Positions 25,858 to 35,020 of a stretch of DNA of 64,000 nt are shown one piece after another. The position numbers and the translations under genes were made by a program. The stretch's first letter is position 1, and every line of letters begins with the position of its first letter. The notes below the pieces were generated by a model, which was not told where the DNA came from, made no database searches, and worked only from the letters and a program-made list of their open reading frames with translations. Origin of the DNA: Bacillus methanolicus (GTDB lineage: Bacteria > Bacillota > Bacilli > Bacillales > Cytobacillaceae); NCBI RefSeq assembly GCF_008764295.1, contig NZ_VTQX01000013.1, forward strand, positions 1 to 64,000, read 5' to 3'.

Positions 25858-27721
25858 ACTTTATTCCAGAAACGATTTCTTTCCAAATACGTTGATGAGG
25901 TGCTGTCGCTTCTACATATTTGATATCGGAGGGAGTATCCTTCCCAATCCAGACACCAGCCGTTGCTGTATCGGTTAATCCAATGAACCAAAAGTCATAA
26001 TAATCATTGGTTGTACCTGTTTTTCCTCCAATATATGAACTTTGAAAATTGGCTTTTTTGCCTGTACCGGATGTGACAACCTTATTTAAGGCCGTTCGCA
26101 TTTTCGTTATCGTTGTGAGATTCCATACTTGAACGGGTGTGTCTTCCCAGTGATAAAGGACGTTTCCATTTAAATCAGTAACCTGTCTGATCGCTCTCGC
26201 TGGTTGAAAAAACCCCTCCGTCGCAAAGACAGTATAGGCATTTGTTAATTCTAAGGGAGTCATTCCATAAGTAAATCCGCCAATCGCTGACGGTAAGCGA
26301 TAATCTTCTTCTGTAATCCGTTTAAACTGGAATTTATTCAAGTCCTGGAAGGCGTTTTCAATGCCGGTTTTATTTAAAATCCGCACCGCTGGTGTATTGT
26401 AAGAGCGCATAAGCGCCTGTTCTAATGAAACTTTTCCATATGTTCCGCCGCCATAATTTTTCGGGCAATAGCCTTTCACGCAAAAGTCGTCAGCACTGAT
26501 CATTTCATCAAGTGAAGCGTTCGTTTGATTGATATAAGGTGCGTATACAAGAAGTGGCTTAATTGCTGAGCCCGGTTGTCGATAAGCTTGGAATGCCCGA
26601 TTAAAATCGTATTTTTGATAATTTTTTCCGCCAACAAGGGCAATGACTTCATGTGCATGGTGATCAATAACAGTGGCAGAGCCTTCAATATCTTTATAAG
26701 GGAGATTGCTTTTTACAGCTTGGATAGCCTTTTTTTGGACAGTCGGATCTAATGCAGTCTCGATGATGACACCTGAGGCAAGCACTTCCTCCACTCTTAA
26801 CTTTAAATCTCGCTTTAGTTTCTCCTGCTGGCTAGGATCTGCTTGTTCGAGCTTACTTTGGAAGCCTTCTGTAGTTGAGATCAGTTCTTTTAATTCAGCT
26901 TCTACATAGGTAATATAATCAGGGTATAAATCTGTTCTACTGCGCAATTGAATCTCGATCGATTCTGCTTTCATTGCAACCGCTTCTTCATTGTTGATTA
27001 CCCCTTCTCGTTCCATCAAATCTATTAATCGTTCTTGTCGTGCTTTTGTCCGATCAAAATGTTTAATAGGATTGTAGAGTGATGGATTGTTTGGGATGGA
27101 AGCTAAAAAGGCTTGCTCTGCGGCAGTTAACTCTTCCGTCTTTTTTTGAAAATAGGTATTGGCAGCAGCTTCAATGCCATAGGCACCATTTTGAAAATAG
27201 ACAGTATTTAAGTAAAGCTCTAAAATGGCATCCTTCGAATAAGTGCGTTCAAGTTGATAGGCATATAAAACTTCACTCAGCTTGCGATTGTAGGATTGCT
27301 CATAATTTAAGTATAAATTCCGTGCAAGCTGTTGCGTAATTGTGCTTGCGCCTTCTTCAATCTCATTGGCTGAAATATTGACAGCTAACGCCCTTCCCAT
27401 AGCCGTTAAATCAAAGCCAGGATGTTCATAAAAATGCTGATCTTCTGATAGAATAAATAAATTTTTAGTGAACTCAGGTATGCGTTCAGAGCTTATGTAG
27501 ATTCGATTCATCGGCTTATAGATTTCCGAAACGATTTCATTATTACGATCTTTAATATAGCTAGTTTGCGTTAATTGGGTTTCAGCAATATTAATGCGCT
27601 CATCTAATATGTGATGGAAGCTTTGAACCTGCCCTGCCTCAGTGGTAACAAGCATGATAAGAAAAATAAAAAAAGGCAAGAGCAATATTATGAAAAAATA
27701 GCCGGTGAACATTCGCACCAT
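25856..27721 (-). CDS. pbpD: class A penicillin-binding protein (PbpD/PBP4 type)
   Basis: The 621-residue bifunctional cell-wall synthase has an N-terminal membrane anchor (residues about 5-30). The GT51 glycosyltransferase domain is marked by ILSEDQHFYEHPGFD and EGASTITQQLARNLYL. The transpeptidase domain carries SAIK (SxxK), SYNTPA (SxN) and GKTGTTNDYYDFW (KTG). I prefer the ATG at 27721, preceded by AAAAGGAATGG, over a TTG at 27772. The resulting length is close to B. subtilis PbpD. It lies next to kapD, as in B. subtilis. Confidence 0.95.
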   Translation of the reverse strand: MVRMFTGYFFIILLLPFFIFLIMLVTTEAGQVQSFHHILDERINIAETQLTQTSYIKDRNNEIVSEIYKPMNRIYISSERIPEFTKNLFILSEDQHFYEHPGFDLTAMGRALAVNISANEIEEGASTITQQLARNLYLNYEQSYNRKLSEVLYAYQLERTYSKDAILELYLNTVYFQNGAYGIEAAANTYFQKKTEELTAAEQAFLASIPNNPSLYNPIKHFDRTKARQERLIDLMEREGVINNEEAVAMKAESIEIQLRSRTDLYPDYITYVEAELKELISTTEGFQSKLEQADPSQQEKLKRDLKLRVEEVLASGVIIETALDPTVQKKAIQAVKSNLPYKDIEGSATVIDHHAHEVIALVGGKNYQKYDFNRAFQAYRQPGSAIKPLLVYAPYINQTNASLDEMISADDFCVKGYCPKNYGGGTYGKVSLEQALMRSYNTPAVRILNKTGIENAFQDLNKFQFKRITEEDYRLPSAIGGFTYGMTPLELTNAYTVFATEGFFQPARAIRQVTDLNGNVLYHWEDTPVQVWNLTTITKMRTALNKVVTSGTGKKANFQSSYIGGKTGTTNDYYDFWFIGLTDTATAGVWIGKDTPSDIKYVEATAPHQRIWKEIVSGIK

Positions 27722-27986
27722 GTTAATCCATTCCTTTTCAAAAACGTCGGATTTTTTATATTCAAGTTCCAAATTCTAGGACTTACATCATTATATGTCA
27801 TCTTTATCGAATGTACAATCTAAGAACAAGCTTCTGTAGAAAAGATGTAAAGAGATGTTTTAAAACTTTAGCCTAATTCGTTATCGTACAGAATAAAATC
27901 ATTGTATGAGGATAGGGATAATAAAAATGTTATCGAAAAGAGTCTCCTTTTTACAGAAAAGTTAAAAAACTAGATTCGAAAAATGC

Positions 27987-27992
27987 TATAAT
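27987..27992 (+). promoter_or_regulatory. extended -10 promoter of kapD
   Basis: TGCTATAAT, an extended -10 element, lies 37 bp before the GTG start. No good -35 is present. Confidence 0.5.
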
Positions 27993-28028
27993 AAAAAGAT
28001 AATCATATGCGAAAGGCAGGGGAAATAT

Positions 28029-28649
28029 GTGGTCGATCATCAATATTTGTTTATTGATTTTGAATTTACAATGCCTGAGCGCAGTGTAAAATATAAGGGA
28101 TTTTATCCGGAAATTATCGAGGTGGGAATTGTAGCTGTTCGAGGAAACCAAGTATATGAAGAGTATTCTTCCTATGTTTTACCAGAGCGATTCCCAATTT
28201 TATCTGAACGGTGCAAATCCTTTTTAGGTATTTCGCAGGAACAAGTCGACGCAGGAATTCCGTTTGCAGAATTAGTGAAGAAATTTGAAGAGATTACTGC
28301 TGATTCTAAAAAAAATACGATTGTTACTTGGGGAAATATGGACATGAAAGTTTTTCGCAATAGTTGTCAAAAAGGGAGCTATTCATTTCCATTGAAGGGA
28401 CAAGAAATTGACTTATCGATGGAATATAAACGCTTCTTCGGTGATCAGAATCAAACAGGTTTGTGGAAAGCGGTTGAGGAATACGGAAAGGAAGGGGTTG
28501 GAAAGCATCATAGAGCTTTGGATGACGCACTTACAACCTACCATATTTTTAAATTAGTTGAGAAGGACAAGAGGTATTTAAAGAAACATGAACCAACAAC
28601 AATTGGTGACAGAGTTGATTTCTCAAAACTTTTTAATAATCTCGCATAA
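28029..28649 (+). CDS. kapD: KapD, DnaQ-like 3'-5' exonuclease-fold protein
   Basis: The 206-residue protein has a DEDDh exonuclease fold: FIDFEFTMPER with the first Asp/Glu pair, a central TWGNMDMKVFRN, and HHRALDDALTTYHIF with the catalytic His and last Asp. B. subtilis KapD inhibits the KinA branch of sporulation signalling. The start is GTG at 28029, eight bases after GGCAGGGG. It is convergent with kapB and divergent from pbpD, so the kapB-kapD-pbpD neighbourhood is kept. Confidence 0.9.
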   Translation: MVDHQYLFIDFEFTMPERSVKYKGFYPEIIEVGIVAVRGNQVYEEYSSYVLPERFPILSERCKSFLGISQEQVDAGIPFAELVKKFEEITADSKKNTIVTWGNMDMKVFRNSCQKGSYSFPLKGQEIDLSMEYKRFFGDQNQTGLWKAVEEYGKEGVGKHHRALDDALTTYHIFKLVEKDKRYLKKHEPTTIGDRVDFSKLFNNLA

Positions 28650-28650
28650 T

Positions 28651-28680
28651 AAGCCAAATCGCTCATAAAAGATTTGGCTT
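28651..28680. terminator. bidirectional terminator between kapD and kapB
   Basis: AAGCCAAATC pairs perfectly with GATTTGGCTT across a ten-base loop. Confidence 0.85.
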
Positions 28681-28712
28681 ATAAACATATGCTTCCTAAA
28701 AGGAGGAAAATT

Positions 28713-29093
28713 TCATTTGAAATAGTCCTTTTCAAGAACTTCAAGATTTTTTATACTTTTTTGAGCCCATAAAGAATCTTCAGCTTGTAATTCTTCCTTC
28801 ATCTTCGTAACGGCTTCTTTTAAAGACGTAACATATTCTGGTATTTCTCCAGCATAAGGTTTGACCATTTTTATAGGTATATTGGCTTGCTCCCTATAGG
28901 CAAGCGCACGCCGTTCATGGAATAACGGCACGTCTATCTCCTTGCCTGAATGGATATCTCCCTGCATTGGGTGCTTAGCTACTGCTAATACCCTCACTAA
29001 ATATTTATCCCCACGAATATCGGTGATTTCTCCAATATACTTCCCTGTTTTATAAAAGGCTGTCACGGAATCGCCAATTTTGAGTTCAGTCAT
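28713..29093 (-). CDS. kapB: KapB, KinB-pathway activator of sporulation
   Basis: The 126-residue protein starts MTELKIGDSVTAFYKTGKYIGEITD, an SH3-like beta domain with a conserved H-P-M-Q-G-D segment, followed by a helical C terminus. B. subtilis KapB is a lipoprotein-class partner needed for KinB-dependent sporulation, and has been linked to exopolysaccharide production. The ATG at 29093 follows GGAAAGGAG; a longer in-frame start at 29216 would overlap the divergent cyclophilin gene and lacks support. No lipobox is visible in this copy. Confidence 0.9.
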   Translation of the reverse strand: MTELKIGDSVTAFYKTGKYIGEITDIRGDKYLVRVLAVAKHPMQGDIHSGKEIDVPLFHERRALAYREQANIPIKMVKPYAGEIPEYVTSLKEAVTKMKEELQAEDSLWAQKSIKNLEVLEKDYFK

Positions 29094-29215
29094 ATACTTG
29101 CTCCTTTCCAAATGGTTTAACAATGATTTATCATAATTATGACGGAATGAAGTCAATATCACAATATTTGTGCTAAAAGCATCAATAGATAGATATTTTG
29201 TATGGAGGGAATTCA

Positions 29216-29917
29216 ATGAAGAAAGGGCATTATCTAGTTATTGTTCTAGTAGCCGTTCTCTTGTTTGGAACTTATTTTTATTTATTAAAAAGTGGGCAAG
29301 ATGAAGGTGTTGAGAAAGAAAATGAAACTTTTCCACAGTTGACAACAGAGGTTCTTCCTGGAGAGCGTCTAGTGGAGCTGGAAACATCTATGGGGATAAT
29401 TAAAATCAAGTTGTTCCCGGAACAGGCGCCAAAAACAGTAGAGAACTTTATCACTCATAGCGAAAATGGCTATTACGATGGCCTTACTTTTCAACGCATT
29501 TTGAATGATTTTATGATTCAAGGTGGAGATCCGCTTGGTACAGGCGCAGGTGGTGAAAGCATTTATGGTGAGTTTTTTGAAGATGAAATATCACCGCAGC
29601 TTTATAACTTGCGCGGTGCGTTATCGATGGCCAATATGGGGGTGAAAAATACGAATTCAAGTCAGTTTTTCATTGTTCAACGCAAACATGTTGATGAGAA
29701 TCAAGTAAAAGATTTGGAAAAAGCAAACTATCCACAGAAAATAATAGAAGCGTATAAGGCAAATGGGGGCACACCTTGGTTAGATCAGGCACATACTGTG
29801 TTTGGACAGGTAATTGAAGGAATGGATGTGGTTGATAAAATAGCATCTGTACCTGCTGGCTCTCAAGGAAAACCTAATGAGGATGTCTTAATCAAGAAAG
29901 TATCCGTTTTACAGTAG
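29216..29917 (+). CDS. membrane-anchored cyclophilin-type peptidyl-prolyl isomerase
   Basis: The 233-residue protein has an N-terminal signal anchor (residues 6-25, VIVLVAVLLFGTYFYLL) and no lipobox Cys. The cyclophilin domain starts near residue 60: GIIKIKLFPEQAPKTVENF, TFQRILNDFMIQGGDP (catalytic Phe-Arg), NTNSSQFFIVQ and TVFGQVIEGMDVVDKI. It should catalyse cis-trans proline isomerisation on the outer face of the membrane, helping exported proteins fold. GGAGGGAATTCA precedes the ATG at 29216. It is divergent from kapB. Confidence 0.92.
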   Translation: MKKGHYLVIVLVAVLLFGTYFYLLKSGQDEGVEKENETFPQLTTEVLPGERLVELETSMGIIKIKLFPEQAPKTVENFITHSENGYYDGLTFQRILNDFMIQGGDPLGTGAGGESIYGEFFEDEISPQLYNLRGALSMANMGVKNTNSSQFFIVQRKHVDENQVKDLEKANYPQKIIEAYKANGGTPWLDQAHTVFGQVIEGMDVVDKIASVPAGSQGKPNEDVLIKKVSVLQ

Positions 29918-30036
29918 TAGTACTGGGACAATTTGTTGCGAATTAATCTGAAATGATGGTGTGACAGGAACTGAACTGCTATAATATTTGAATGGAAGAG
30001 GATGGGTGAAAAACTGGATCAGAGAGGAAGTATGTC

Positions 30037-30246
30037 ATGTTTGACTGGACGATTTTATCGCTCTTTTTATATTTTCCTGAGGATAAAACAGAGTATATCC
30101 CGGCGGCGATCACATCTGCCATTTTTCTTATTGCGGCTATATTGACGATGCGGTTTATCATGAAAAAGTCGAAACAAGAAGAGGAAAAAACGAAAGCTCT
30201 TGAGGAAAAAATGCTTCAGTATTCACAAGAAGATAAGAAAGAATGA
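30037..30246 (+). CDS. small single-pass membrane protein, unknown
   Basis: The 69-residue protein has a hydrophobic N terminus (ILSLFLYF), a transmembrane helix (PAAITSAIFLIAAILTMRFI) and a charged coiled-coil-like tail rich in Lys and Glu. It has a GAGAGGAAG site and its own terminator. I do not recognise the family. Confidence 0.6.
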   Translation: MFDWTILSLFLYFPEDKTEYIPAAITSAIFLIAAILTMRFIMKKSKQEEEKTKALEEKMLQYSQEDKKE

Positions 30247-30252
30247 AGAATA

Positions 30253-30292
30253 AAAGGAAGCTAACCTCAATGCTGAGGTTAGCTTCCTTTTA
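30253..30292. terminator. terminator between convergent genes
   Basis: AAAAGGAAGCTAACCTCA pairs with TGAGGTTAGCTTCCTTTT, an 18-bp perfect stem. Confidence 0.9.
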
Positions 30293-30328
30293 TGGTGCTT
30301 TAAATTGATTGAGACCTCTTATCTCAAT

Positions 30329-31498
30329 TTAAGTGAAAGCTGTTTTCAAACGTGTCAATCCTTCAACTAGAGTGTCGTGTGTACAAGCTATGTTCATTCG
30401 CACGAAACCTTCTCCGCCATGCCCATATTTTGGTCCAGGCTCAAGTCCGAGTTTTCCTTTTTTGATGAGGCGTTCTTTTAGTTCTTCGTCTGACAGACCA
30501 AGCTTGCGGCAATCGATCCATAGTAGGTAAGTTCCGTCAGGCTGCATGACAGTAAGATTTGGTAATTCCTTTTCAATGAAGCTCGTTGCTGTTGTGACGT
30601 TATTCTGCAAATAAGCTAAAAGCTCCTCTAACCAAACATCACCATATTTATAAGCTGCTTCCATTGCGGTAATTCCAAAAGTATTTAAACTGAAAAATCC
30701 AAGCTTATTTTGTACATTTTTAAAGCGATCGCGGATTTCTTTGTTTGGAATAATCGCAGCTGATGCTTGCAAACCAGCTAAATTAAACGTTTTGCTTGGT
30801 GCGATACAAGTGATAATCTGTTCTTTGTACCTCTCGTCCAATGAGGCAATTGGTAGATGCTTATTTGGTTTAAACATAAGATCAGAATGGATTTCATCGG
30901 ATAAAATATAACAGTTATATTGAATACAAAGCTCTGCTATTCTTGTTAATTCATCCTTATTCCAAGCACGTCCACTTGGATTATGGGGATTACAGAGTAG
31001 AAACAGTTTCACTCCTTCTTTGAGCTTTTCTTCAAAGTCGGCAAAATCAATTTCATAGCGATTATTCTTCCATTTTAAAGGAGAATTGACGACAACTCGT
31101 TCATTATTATCAATCATATTGAAAAAAGGCGTATAAACTGGAGATTGAAGCATCACTTTATCGCCACGGTCCGTAAGTGCTTGAATAGCAATTCCAATCG
31201 ATGGCACAACACCTGGGCTATAAAGAATCGCTGAATGGTCAATTTCCCAATCATGACGTTTTTTTACCCAAGCTTGAATAGTTTGTGAGACGCTGTCAGG
31301 AACATAGGTATAGCCGTAAATTCCATGGTCTAATCTATTTTTTAAGGCCTCTGTGACCTCAAGTGGTGGTTCAAAGTCCATATCTGCTACCCACATTGGT
31401 AGAACTTCTTCTGTTCCAAAAACAACGCGATTCATCCCCCATTTAACAGAGGCTGTGTTAAGGCGATCAATTTTCTTATGAAAGTCATAAATTCCCAT
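30329..31498 (-). CDS. patB: PatB/MalY-type cystathionine beta-lyase (class I/II aminotransferase fold)
   Basis: The 389-residue PLP enzyme opens with MGIYDFHKKIDRLNTASVKWG and contains LPMWVADMDF, CNPHNPSGRAW, LSDEIHSDLMF and the PLP-lysine motif APSKTFNLAGLQASA. This pattern is specific to PatB/MalY C-S lyases, which cleave cystathionine or cysteine and feed methionine synthesis. The ATG at 31498 is chosen for its GGGGTG site; length then matches B. subtilis PatB. It lies beyond kapB in the same order as in B. subtilis. Confidence 0.94.
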   Translation of the reverse strand: MGIYDFHKKIDRLNTASVKWGMNRVVFGTEEVLPMWVADMDFEPPLEVTEALKNRLDHGIYGYTYVPDSVSQTIQAWVKKRHDWEIDHSAILYSPGVVPSIGIAIQALTDRGDKVMLQSPVYTPFFNMIDNNERVVVNSPLKWKNNRYEIDFADFEEKLKEGVKLFLLCNPHNPSGRAWNKDELTRIAELCIQYNCYILSDEIHSDLMFKPNKHLPIASLDERYKEQIITCIAPSKTFNLAGLQASAAIIPNKEIRDRFKNVQNKLGFFSLNTFGITAMEAAYKYGDVWLEELLAYLQNNVTTATSFIEKELPNLTVMQPDGTYLLWIDCRKLGLSDEELKERLIKKGKLGLEPGPKYGHGGEGFVRMNIACTHDTLVEGLTRLKTAFT

Positions 31499-31619
31499 TG
31501 CGGCACCCCGTTTCAATAAATATTAAGTTCATTACTCTTATGATAGAATATTAACCGTAAAATAGAAACTAATTGAGATTGTCTCTTTAAAACAAATACA
31601 TAATATTTAGGTGATTGAT

Positions 31620-31880
31620 TTGGAAATGATAGAAACAAACATTAAGCTAGTTAAAATCCTAAAGGATTGGGATCCAATTGGTTACGGGGAAGAGTCATAT
31701 GATCCGGAAATTGCTGATTCGATTGCAGCGGTTCATACTCTTAATGATGAAGGGGAGCTTGCCGAAAAAATTCAAGCGATTTATGAGTTTTCCTTTGAGG
31801 AGCTGATTCCGCTCGAACAATGTCAGAAAATCGCTCGAGCATTGCTTACAATTAAAAATGAAGGAGCTTGTTCTATTTAG
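31620..31880 (+). CDS. yugE: YugE-like DUF1871 protein
   Basis: This protein of about 86 residues contains ILKDWDPIGYGEESYDPEIADSI, the core of the DUF1871 family, and an all-helical C terminus. Function is unknown. The start is uncertain: AGGTGAT suits the TTG at 31620, while the ATG at 31626 and GTG at 31611 are also in frame. It is convergent with yugF across a terminator. Confidence 0.8.
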   Translation: MEMIETNIKLVKILKDWDPIGYGEESYDPEIADSIAAVHTLNDEGELAEKIQAIYEFSFEELIPLEQCQKIARALLTIKNEGACSI

Positions 31881-31907
31881 AGGTGCCTTTTGGACACCTC
31901 TAAAATA
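31873..31907. terminator. terminator between yugE and yugF
   Basis: CTATTTAGAGGTG pairs with CACCTCTAAAATAG, with one bulge. It overlaps the yugE stop and also serves the convergent gene. Confidence 0.8.
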
Positions 31908-31957
31908 GTGCTCGTTTGCGGAACTGCTCCCGAGCGAAAAGTTCAATAAAATGAAGG

Positions 31958-32821
31958 TCATTGATGTTCACTTGTCTTAAGCATGGAACCTTTATCATTC
32001 ACAATAAAATCTCTAATATGTAGATAAACTTCTGCTGGTCGTTCTTCAGGAACTAAGTGTCCGGTTTCCTCGAATACAATTAAATTTGAATGCTTTAAAT
32101 CGCGATGAAGTCGTTTGCCGATCTGAAGGGGAACGACTTTGTCCTGCTCTCCCCAAATTAATAGACAGGGAGTGTTAATTTGGTGAAGTTTTTCCTTCGG
32201 GAGATCACCTTCCCGATGACGAATTAACCGAGTCAGCCCTTTAAAAATATCATCCTCTAAAAAAGGCCTCATATAACCATGGAACATTTCTTCATCAATT
32301 AAAGATTGATTGTAGACAACGTTTTGGAGATTTTTCAATACACCAGAGCGGGCTAAATGTCTTTTGACAATTAAATGAAAGAATGGCAAGTAACTTGCTA
32401 AAATTAAGGATTGCTTTGAACGTTCTAAATATCCTGAACTGCAGAGCAGTATCGCTCTTTTGACGAGATTGGGTTGCAAATAGGCAATATTTAAAGAAAT
32501 TTGGCCGCCCATGGAATGACCGATAACGACAAATTCTTTTACTCCCAATTTTTTTGTAAGTTCAATGATCGATTTAGCCATATTCTCATATGAATAAATA
32601 AATTGCGTTGATTTTCCGCTATTTCCAAAGGGAGGAAGATCGACAGAAATGACATTATACTCTTCTTTTAGCAATGGAATTAATCGGCGAAAGCTAAAAG
32701 TCGAAGATAAGAATCCATGTATTAAAACGAGCGTAATTGTTGAGGCTTCGTTTTTATAGTATTCATAGTAGAGGTCATTTCCATTAATTTGCTGATGACC
32801 TTTATAATGAGGGCTCTCCAA
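31958..32821 (-). CDS. yugF: YugF-like alpha/beta hydrolase
   Basis: The 287-residue hydrolase has the oxyanion-hole HGFLSSTFSFRRLIP, the nucleophile elbow GHSMGGQ, the acid loop LLIWGEQDKVVP and the catalytic His in FEETGHLVPEERP. A cap insertion lies between residues 140 and 215. The substrate is unknown; an ester or lactone is typical. The start is TTG at 32821, nine bases after GGAAGGAGG. It is divergent from alaR, as in the B. subtilis yugF-alaR arrangement. Confidence 0.9.
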   Translation of the reverse strand: MESPHYKGHQQINGNDLYYEYYKNEASTITLVLIHGFLSSTFSFRRLIPLLKEEYNVISVDLPPFGNSGKSTQFIYSYENMAKSIIELTKKLGVKEFVVIGHSMGGQISLNIAYLQPNLVKRAILLCSSGYLERSKQSLILASYLPFFHLIVKRHLARSGVLKNLQNVVYNQSLIDEEMFHGYMRPFLEDDIFKGLTRLIRHREGDLPKEKLHQINTPCLLIWGEQDKVVPLQIGKRLHRDLKHSNLIVFEETGHLVPEERPAEVYLHIRDFIVNDKGSMLKTSEHQ

Positions 32822-32968
32822 CTGAAATTTCCTCCTTCCAATTTAAAGGTAGTGCTTCCATTCTACTGTAATAGTGCTGCATGGCTTTGCTCATACTGCC
32901 AGTTCTCAGATCGTAAAATTTCCTCGATGGATTGCATGTTAAATAGCAGACCTATTTTCAATCTGAAA

Positions 32969-32998
32969 TTGATCAACTTATGGATATTTTGCTATAAT
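32969..32998 (+). promoter_or_regulatory. promoter of alaRT
   Basis: TTGATC, an 18-bp spacer, then TATAAT preceded by TGC (extended -10). It lies 92 bp before the alaR start. Confidence 0.6.
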
Positions 32999-33089
32999 TT
33001 AGTTATTTTATGACGTTTGTATTTAATTTTTATTATTTTGAGTACGAATGTAAATTGCTAGCTATTTTGAAATTAAAGGTGGGTCATGG

Positions 33090-33590
33090 ATGCAGTTAAC
33101 TGAAAAAGAATTAGAAATTGTAGAAATTCTTGAACAAGATGCTCGAACAAAAATTGTGGATATCGCAAAAATGGTAAATATCAGTGTAAATGAAGCTGAG
33201 GCATTAATCAAGAAATTAGAGGAAAGCAATGTGATCGTCCAGTATTCTTCTATAGTTGATTGGTCAAAAATATCTGGACATGAAGGAGTTACAGCGATGA
33301 TCGATGTCAAGGTTACTCCGAAACGTGGGGTTGGTTTTGATGAAATCGCAGAAAGAATTTATCGTTTTAAAGAAGTGAAGGCATTGTATTTGATGTCTGG
33401 CGCATATGATTTATCAGTTATAGTTGAAGGAAAATCGATGAATGAAGTGGCAAACTTTGTTTCCCAAAAATTATCCACATTAGATTCAGTACTCTCTACC
33501 ACTACCCATTTTATTTTGAAAAAATATAAGCATGATGGCACCATTTTTGAACAAGGTGAAAAAGATAAACGAATTGTGGTGTCACCTTAA
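33090..33590 (+). CDS. alaR: AlaR, Lrp/AsnC-family regulator
   Basis: The 166-residue protein has an N-terminal helix-turn-helix (EILEQDARTKIVDIAKMVNISVNEAEALIKKLE) and a C-terminal RAM ligand-binding domain ending in HFILKKYKHDG. In B. subtilis AlaR activates alaT, encoding the alanine transaminase. AAAGGTGG precedes the ATG. The stop overlaps the alaT start by one base (TAATG), so the two are translationally coupled. It probably senses alanine and regulates its own operon. Confidence 0.93.
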   Translation: MQLTEKELEIVEILEQDARTKIVDIAKMVNISVNEAEALIKKLEESNVIVQYSSIVDWSKISGHEGVTAMIDVKVTPKRGVGFDEIAERIYRFKEVKALYLMSGAYDLSVIVEGKSMNEVANFVSQKLSTLDSVLSTTTHFILKKYKHDGTIFEQGEKDKRIVVSP

Positions 33591-34759
33591 TGAAGCAAAC
33601 GAAAACATATTTATCAAAAACTGTGGAAGAATTAAAACCTTCAGGAATCCGCCGTTTTTTCGATCTTGCGGCTGGAATGGAAGGCGTGATTTCCCTTGGT
33701 GTTGGAGAACCTGATTTTGTGACATCCTGGTCTGTCAGAGAAGCGGCCATCCTTTCTCTCGAGCAAGGTTATACATCGTATACAGCGAATGCAGGCTTGC
33801 TTGAATTAAGAGAAGAAATCGCTGCCTATATGGAGAATAGCTTTGGTCTGCAGTACTCTGCAAGTAATGAAATGATCGTTACGGTGGGAGCTAGCCAAGC
33901 GTTAGATATAGCATTAAGAGCAGTCATTGATCCTGGAGATGAGGTCATCGTCATTGAACCGAGCTTTGTTTCCTACATCCCACTTGTCAATTTGGCCGGT
34001 GGCAAGGGTGTCACTGTGCAAACGAAAAAGGAAAATGATTTTAAGGTCACACCAGCAGAATTAGAGGAGGTAATCACGCATCGGACGAAGGCGATCATTC
34101 TTTGTTCCCCTAATAATCCTACTGGTACAATGCTGAATGAGCAAGATCTCAAGTCCATTGCTTCCGTAGCGAAGAAACATGATTTAGTGATCATTGCTGA
34201 CGAGATTTACGCAGAGCTTTCATATGATGAAAAATTTGTTAGCTTTGCCGCAATTGAAGAGATGAGAGAGAGGACGATCTTGATTTCTGGTTTCTCGAAA
34301 GGCTTTGCAATGACAGGGTGGCGTTTAGGCTTCGTCTGTGCTCCAAAGGAGTTGACTGAGGCAATGCTCAAAATTCACCAATATGCGATGATGTGCGCAC
34401 CGACAATGGCTCAATTCGCCGCAATTGAAGCATTAAGACATGGCAATGAAGATGTAAACGAGATGAGAAAAAGCTACCGAAGAAGAAGAAATTATTTTGT
34501 ACAGTCTTTAAATGAGATTGGTCTTGAATGCCATACGCCAGGAGGAGCTTTTTATGCATTTCCATCTATTGAGCGTACAGGGCTCACGTCAGAACAATTT
34601 GCTGAAAGATTATTAGTGGAGGAAAAAGTTGCTGTTGTACCTGGAAATGTATTTGGTCAAAGTGGTGAGGGGCATATACGATGTTCTTATGCATCTTCAA
34701 TGGAACAATTACAGGAATCCATTAAAAGAATGAAGCGTTTTTTAGAGAGAGAATTTTAA
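33590..34759 (+). CDS. alaT: AlaT, class I PLP aminotransferase
   Basis: The 389-residue enzyme has the class I aminotransferase pattern: SLGVGEPDFVTSW, TVGASQALDIALRA, LCSPNNPTGTML, IIADEIYAEL and the PLP-lysine motif SGFSKGFAMTGWRLGF. In B. subtilis the equivalent enzyme makes alanine from pyruvate. It is the second gene of the alaRT operon and is followed by a terminator and a phased repeat array. Confidence 0.94.
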   Translation: MKQTKTYLSKTVEELKPSGIRRFFDLAAGMEGVISLGVGEPDFVTSWSVREAAILSLEQGYTSYTANAGLLELREEIAAYMENSFGLQYSASNEMIVTVGASQALDIALRAVIDPGDEVIVIEPSFVSYIPLVNLAGGKGVTVQTKKENDFKVTPAELEEVITHRTKAIILCSPNNPTGTMLNEQDLKSIASVAKKHDLVIIADEIYAELSYDEKFVSFAAIEEMRERTILISGFSKGFAMTGWRLGFVCAPKELTEAMLKIHQYAMMCAPTMAQFAAIEALRHGNEDVNEMRKSYRRRRNYFVQSLNEIGLECHTPGGAFYAFPSIERTGLTSEQFAERLLVEEKVAVVPGNVFGQSGEGHIRCSYASSMEQLQESIKRMKRFLEREF

Positions 34760-34767
34760 ATTTTTTT

Positions 34768-34799
34768 GAGATGCTGTCATGTTAGCGTCTCTTTTTTTG
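34768..34799 (+). terminator. terminator of alaRT
   Basis: GAGATGCT pairs with AGCGTCTC (one G-T pair), then TTTTTTTGT. Confidence 0.8.
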
Positions 34800-34815
34800 T
34801 CGATTTTTGGCGTTT

Positions 34816-34906
34816 CGCCGATATATTGATTTTTTCGCTGATATATTTGAAAAAACGCCGATATAATCCGATTTTCGCCGATATATTTAAATAATCGCCG
34901 ATATAT
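34816..34906. repeat. phased array of five CGCCGATATAT words at exactly 20-bp intervals
   Basis: CGCCGATATAT, or a one-base variant, starts at 34816, 34836, 34856, 34876 and 34896. The linkers differ and are AT-rich. A partial GGCG unit at 34809 may be a sixth copy. The array directly follows the alaRT terminator. Confidence 0.88.
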
Positions 34907-34962
34907 CCAAAAGCATTGGATTTAGCGCCTCAGGTTTAAAACTAAATGGGGGAATAAAAAGG

Positions 34963-35008
34963 CGAAGCTCTCCCAAGTGTGTATCAAAATACTTTTGGGA
35001 CAGCTTCG
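34963..35008 (-). terminator. terminator of the minus-strand membrane-protein gene
   Basis: CGAAGCT..CCAA pairs with TTGG..AGCTTCG. On the minus strand the stem is followed by CCTTTTTATT. Confidence 0.8.
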
Positions 35009-35020
35009 TTAGATTGTTTG

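Noticed and set aside
13234-34906. Phased arrays as CRISPR
   Set aside because: The repeated words are only 8-11 bp with 9-13-bp linkers, far too short for CRISPR repeats and spacers, and no cas genes are present.
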